The notes below the pieces were generated by a model that worked only from the letters and a program-made list of their open reading frames with translations, was not told where the DNA came from and made no database searches. A DNA stretch of 14,813 nt from an uncultured Bacilli bacterium. GTDB lineage: Bacteria > Bacillota_I > Bacilli_A > RFN20 > CAG-288. The DNA lies in the NCBI GenBank assembly GCA_934725685.1, contig CAKVBX010000038.1, positions 1-14,813 of the forward strand. Direction: 5' to 3'. Within the stretch, counting starts at the first letter, position 1; the number at the start of each line of letters is the position of its first letter. Shown here one piece after another: positions 14,133 to 14,813 of the stretch. A program made the translations under genes and the position numbers.

Positions 14133-14210
14133 GTTGTAGACAAAAAAGGTTTCCTTCAAAACAGACTTGAGGTGCATAAGCAATGGTCACATATTCCCAT
14201 AACACTGTCA

Positions 14211-14282
14211 TTGTTCAGTGATTTTGTCCCTTTTGAAGTATTTGAATGAGAATTCGAAAAGAGGGACAAATTCACAGAACAA
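14211..14282 (+). repeat. 72-bp imperfect palindrome (24-bp arms)
   Basis: The left arm (14211-14234, TTGTTCAGTGAT then TTTGTCCCTTTT) and the right arm (14259-14282) match at 21 of 24 positions as reverse complements, and one further position can form a G-U pair. The central 24 bases form the loop. No T run follows on either strand. It lies 23 bp before the -35 of the next gene. Confidence 0.7.
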
Positions 14283-14305
14283 CTACATAAATATTCCGAT
14301 AGCAC

Positions 14306-14334
14306 TTTACAATGTTTACCGGATGTAATACAAT
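14306..14334 (+). promoter_or_regulatory. Promoter of the orphan gene at 14359
   Basis: A -35 TTTACA (14306-14311, 5 of 6) lies 17 bp from TACAAT (14329-14334, 5 of 6). Transcription should begin near 14341, just before the ribosome binding site. It is the best-matched complete promoter in the window. Confidence 0.75.
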
Positions 14335-14358
14335 GATTGAAAAAGGGGGAACCAGAAT

Positions 14359-14760
14359 ATGAAGCTCTCCAAAGGTTTCATCATTCTCCAATGTTTTCTT
14401 GCTCTTGCGGGACGTTCGATTGCGACTTACACTTCTAAAATAAGGGAAGATAATCAAAGAAAAGTTGTAAATTTAAGCCATGAAGTGGAAATTCCTGCGT
14501 CGATTGCTTTGTCCTCCCCGATTACGGATTTTACCTCTTTGTTTTCTTATTATGATTATTTTATCGGTGATGAACGTTTTATTGTTGCGGATACGCTGAC
14601 GGATGAGAACCGAACCTGCGCTTTAACTATCAAAGTTATACTATCACCTGATTCTTATCGCTTTTACGTTTTTCCGAATCTCGCCGAAGAAAATGCTGTA
14701 GTTGAATTCCTTTTAAAGGATGGAAAAAATCTTAAAAAATATGAAAAGGAGAAACAATAG
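14359..14760 (+). CDS. Small exported or membrane-anchored hypothetical protein, 133 aa
   Basis: I do not recognise this protein. Residues 1-5 are basic and 7-18 hydrophobic (FIILQCFLALAG), followed by RSIATYTSK. This looks like a short signal peptide or N-terminal anchor, with the remaining roughly 105 residues outside the membrane. C12 is in ILQC, which is not a proper lipobox, so a lipoprotein is unlikely. The rest alternates polar and aromatic/valine segments (SYYDYFIG, YRFYVFPNL), suggesting beta structure, and ends in a lysine-rich tail. AAGGGGG (14343-14349) gives a well-spaced ribosome binding site, and a strong promoter lies just upstream. Codons end in A or T far more often than in the rest of the window, suggesting a different origin or weak selection. 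The gene is monocistronic as far as the window shows. Confidence 0.72.
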   Translation: MKLSKGFIILQCFLALAGRSIATYTSKIREDNQRKVVNLSHEVEIPASIALSSPITDFTSLFSYYDYFIGDERFIVADTLTDENRTCALTIKVILSPDSYRFYVFPNLAEENAVVEFLLKDGKNLKKYEKEKQ

Positions 14761-14791
14761 TGTTGCTTGCCGATTCCGAAAAGGCCCAAAG

Positions 14792-14800
14792 TGGTAGAAT
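14792..14800 (+). promoter_or_regulatory. Possible extended -10 promoter near the window end
   Basis: TGG followed by TAGAAT (14795-14800) matches the TGn-extended -10 form of the rpmB and CNNM promoters. No good -35 stands at normal spacing (TTGCCG would need 22 bp). Its gene would begin at or beyond the end of the window; an ATG stands at 14805. Confidence 0.35.
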
Positions 14801-14813
14801 ATTGATGCTGCAT

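Noticed and set aside
12604..14211. 535-codon open frame on the minus strand opposite the second CNNM gene
   Set aside because: The plus-strand frame has clear DUF21, CBS and CorC_HlyC motifs and a proper ribosome binding site. The antisense frame has none and stays open because the C-ending codon bias of the real gene avoids creating antisense stops.
14359..14400. Lipoprotein signal in the orphan protein (Cys12)
   Set aside because: The residues before Cys are I-L-Q, and Gln at -1 does not fit the lipobox.
1..14813. CRISPR arrays, tRNA/rRNA genes, insertion sequences, phage or toxin-antitoxin modules
   Set aside because: No direct-repeat array, cloverleaf-like sequence, transposase or integrase was seen on either strand.

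Overview
The window reads as a chromosomal segment of a low-to-mid GC Gram-positive bacterium of the Bacilli/Erysipelotrichales/RF39-like (Mollicutes-related) type. The gene order rsmB-like, rlmN, prpC, prkC, rsgA, rpe is the classic Firmicutes order, the L28 resembles those of Mollicutes and streptococci, and TGA is used as a stop, so the code is standard rather than the Mycoplasma code. Lineage is inference from gene order and motifs, without a database search.

Layout. (1) 1-367: rpmF (L32) with its own promoter, a short 5' hairpin and a strong terminator. (2) 388-7203: a tightly packed plus-strand operon. It holds an unrecognised 148-residue protein, an intact but apparently catalytically dead RsmB relative, rlmN, the PP2C phosphatase prpC, a Ser/Thr kinase prkC without membrane or PASTA domains, rsgA, rpe, and a six-helix membrane protein where thiN usually sits. 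From the RsmB-like gene onward every junction overlaps (ATGA or 11-19 nt), and a terminator follows. (3) 7231-7726, minus strand: rpmB (L28) with a promoter, the same kind of 5' hairpin as rpmF, and two terminators. (4) 7727-11590: an AT-rich upstream region with operator-like repeats, adhE (bifunctional aldehyde/alcohol dehydrogenase), an APH-fold small-molecule kinase, and a terminator. (5) 11606-14132: two tandem CNNM/HlyC-type transporters behind a promoter that implies a leaderless mRNA. (6) 14133-14813: a 72-bp imperfect palindrome, a strong promoter, an AT-richer orphan exported or membrane-anchored protein, and the start of another promoter region.

How the parts fit. The central operon joins ribosome modification and maturation (RlmN, RsgA, RsmB-like protein) to reversible Ser/Thr phosphorylation (PrpC/PrkC) and pentose-phosphate metabolism (Rpe). 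AdhE suggests fermentative growth with redox control; a Rex-like site overlaps its promoter. The CNNM pair probably handles Mg2+ or other divalent cations.

The most notable item is the RsmB-like protein. It keeps the family's architecture and genomic position but has lost both active-site cysteines and the SAM-binding loop, while remaining a full-length open frame. No CRISPR array, insertion sequence, tRNA or rRNA was seen.
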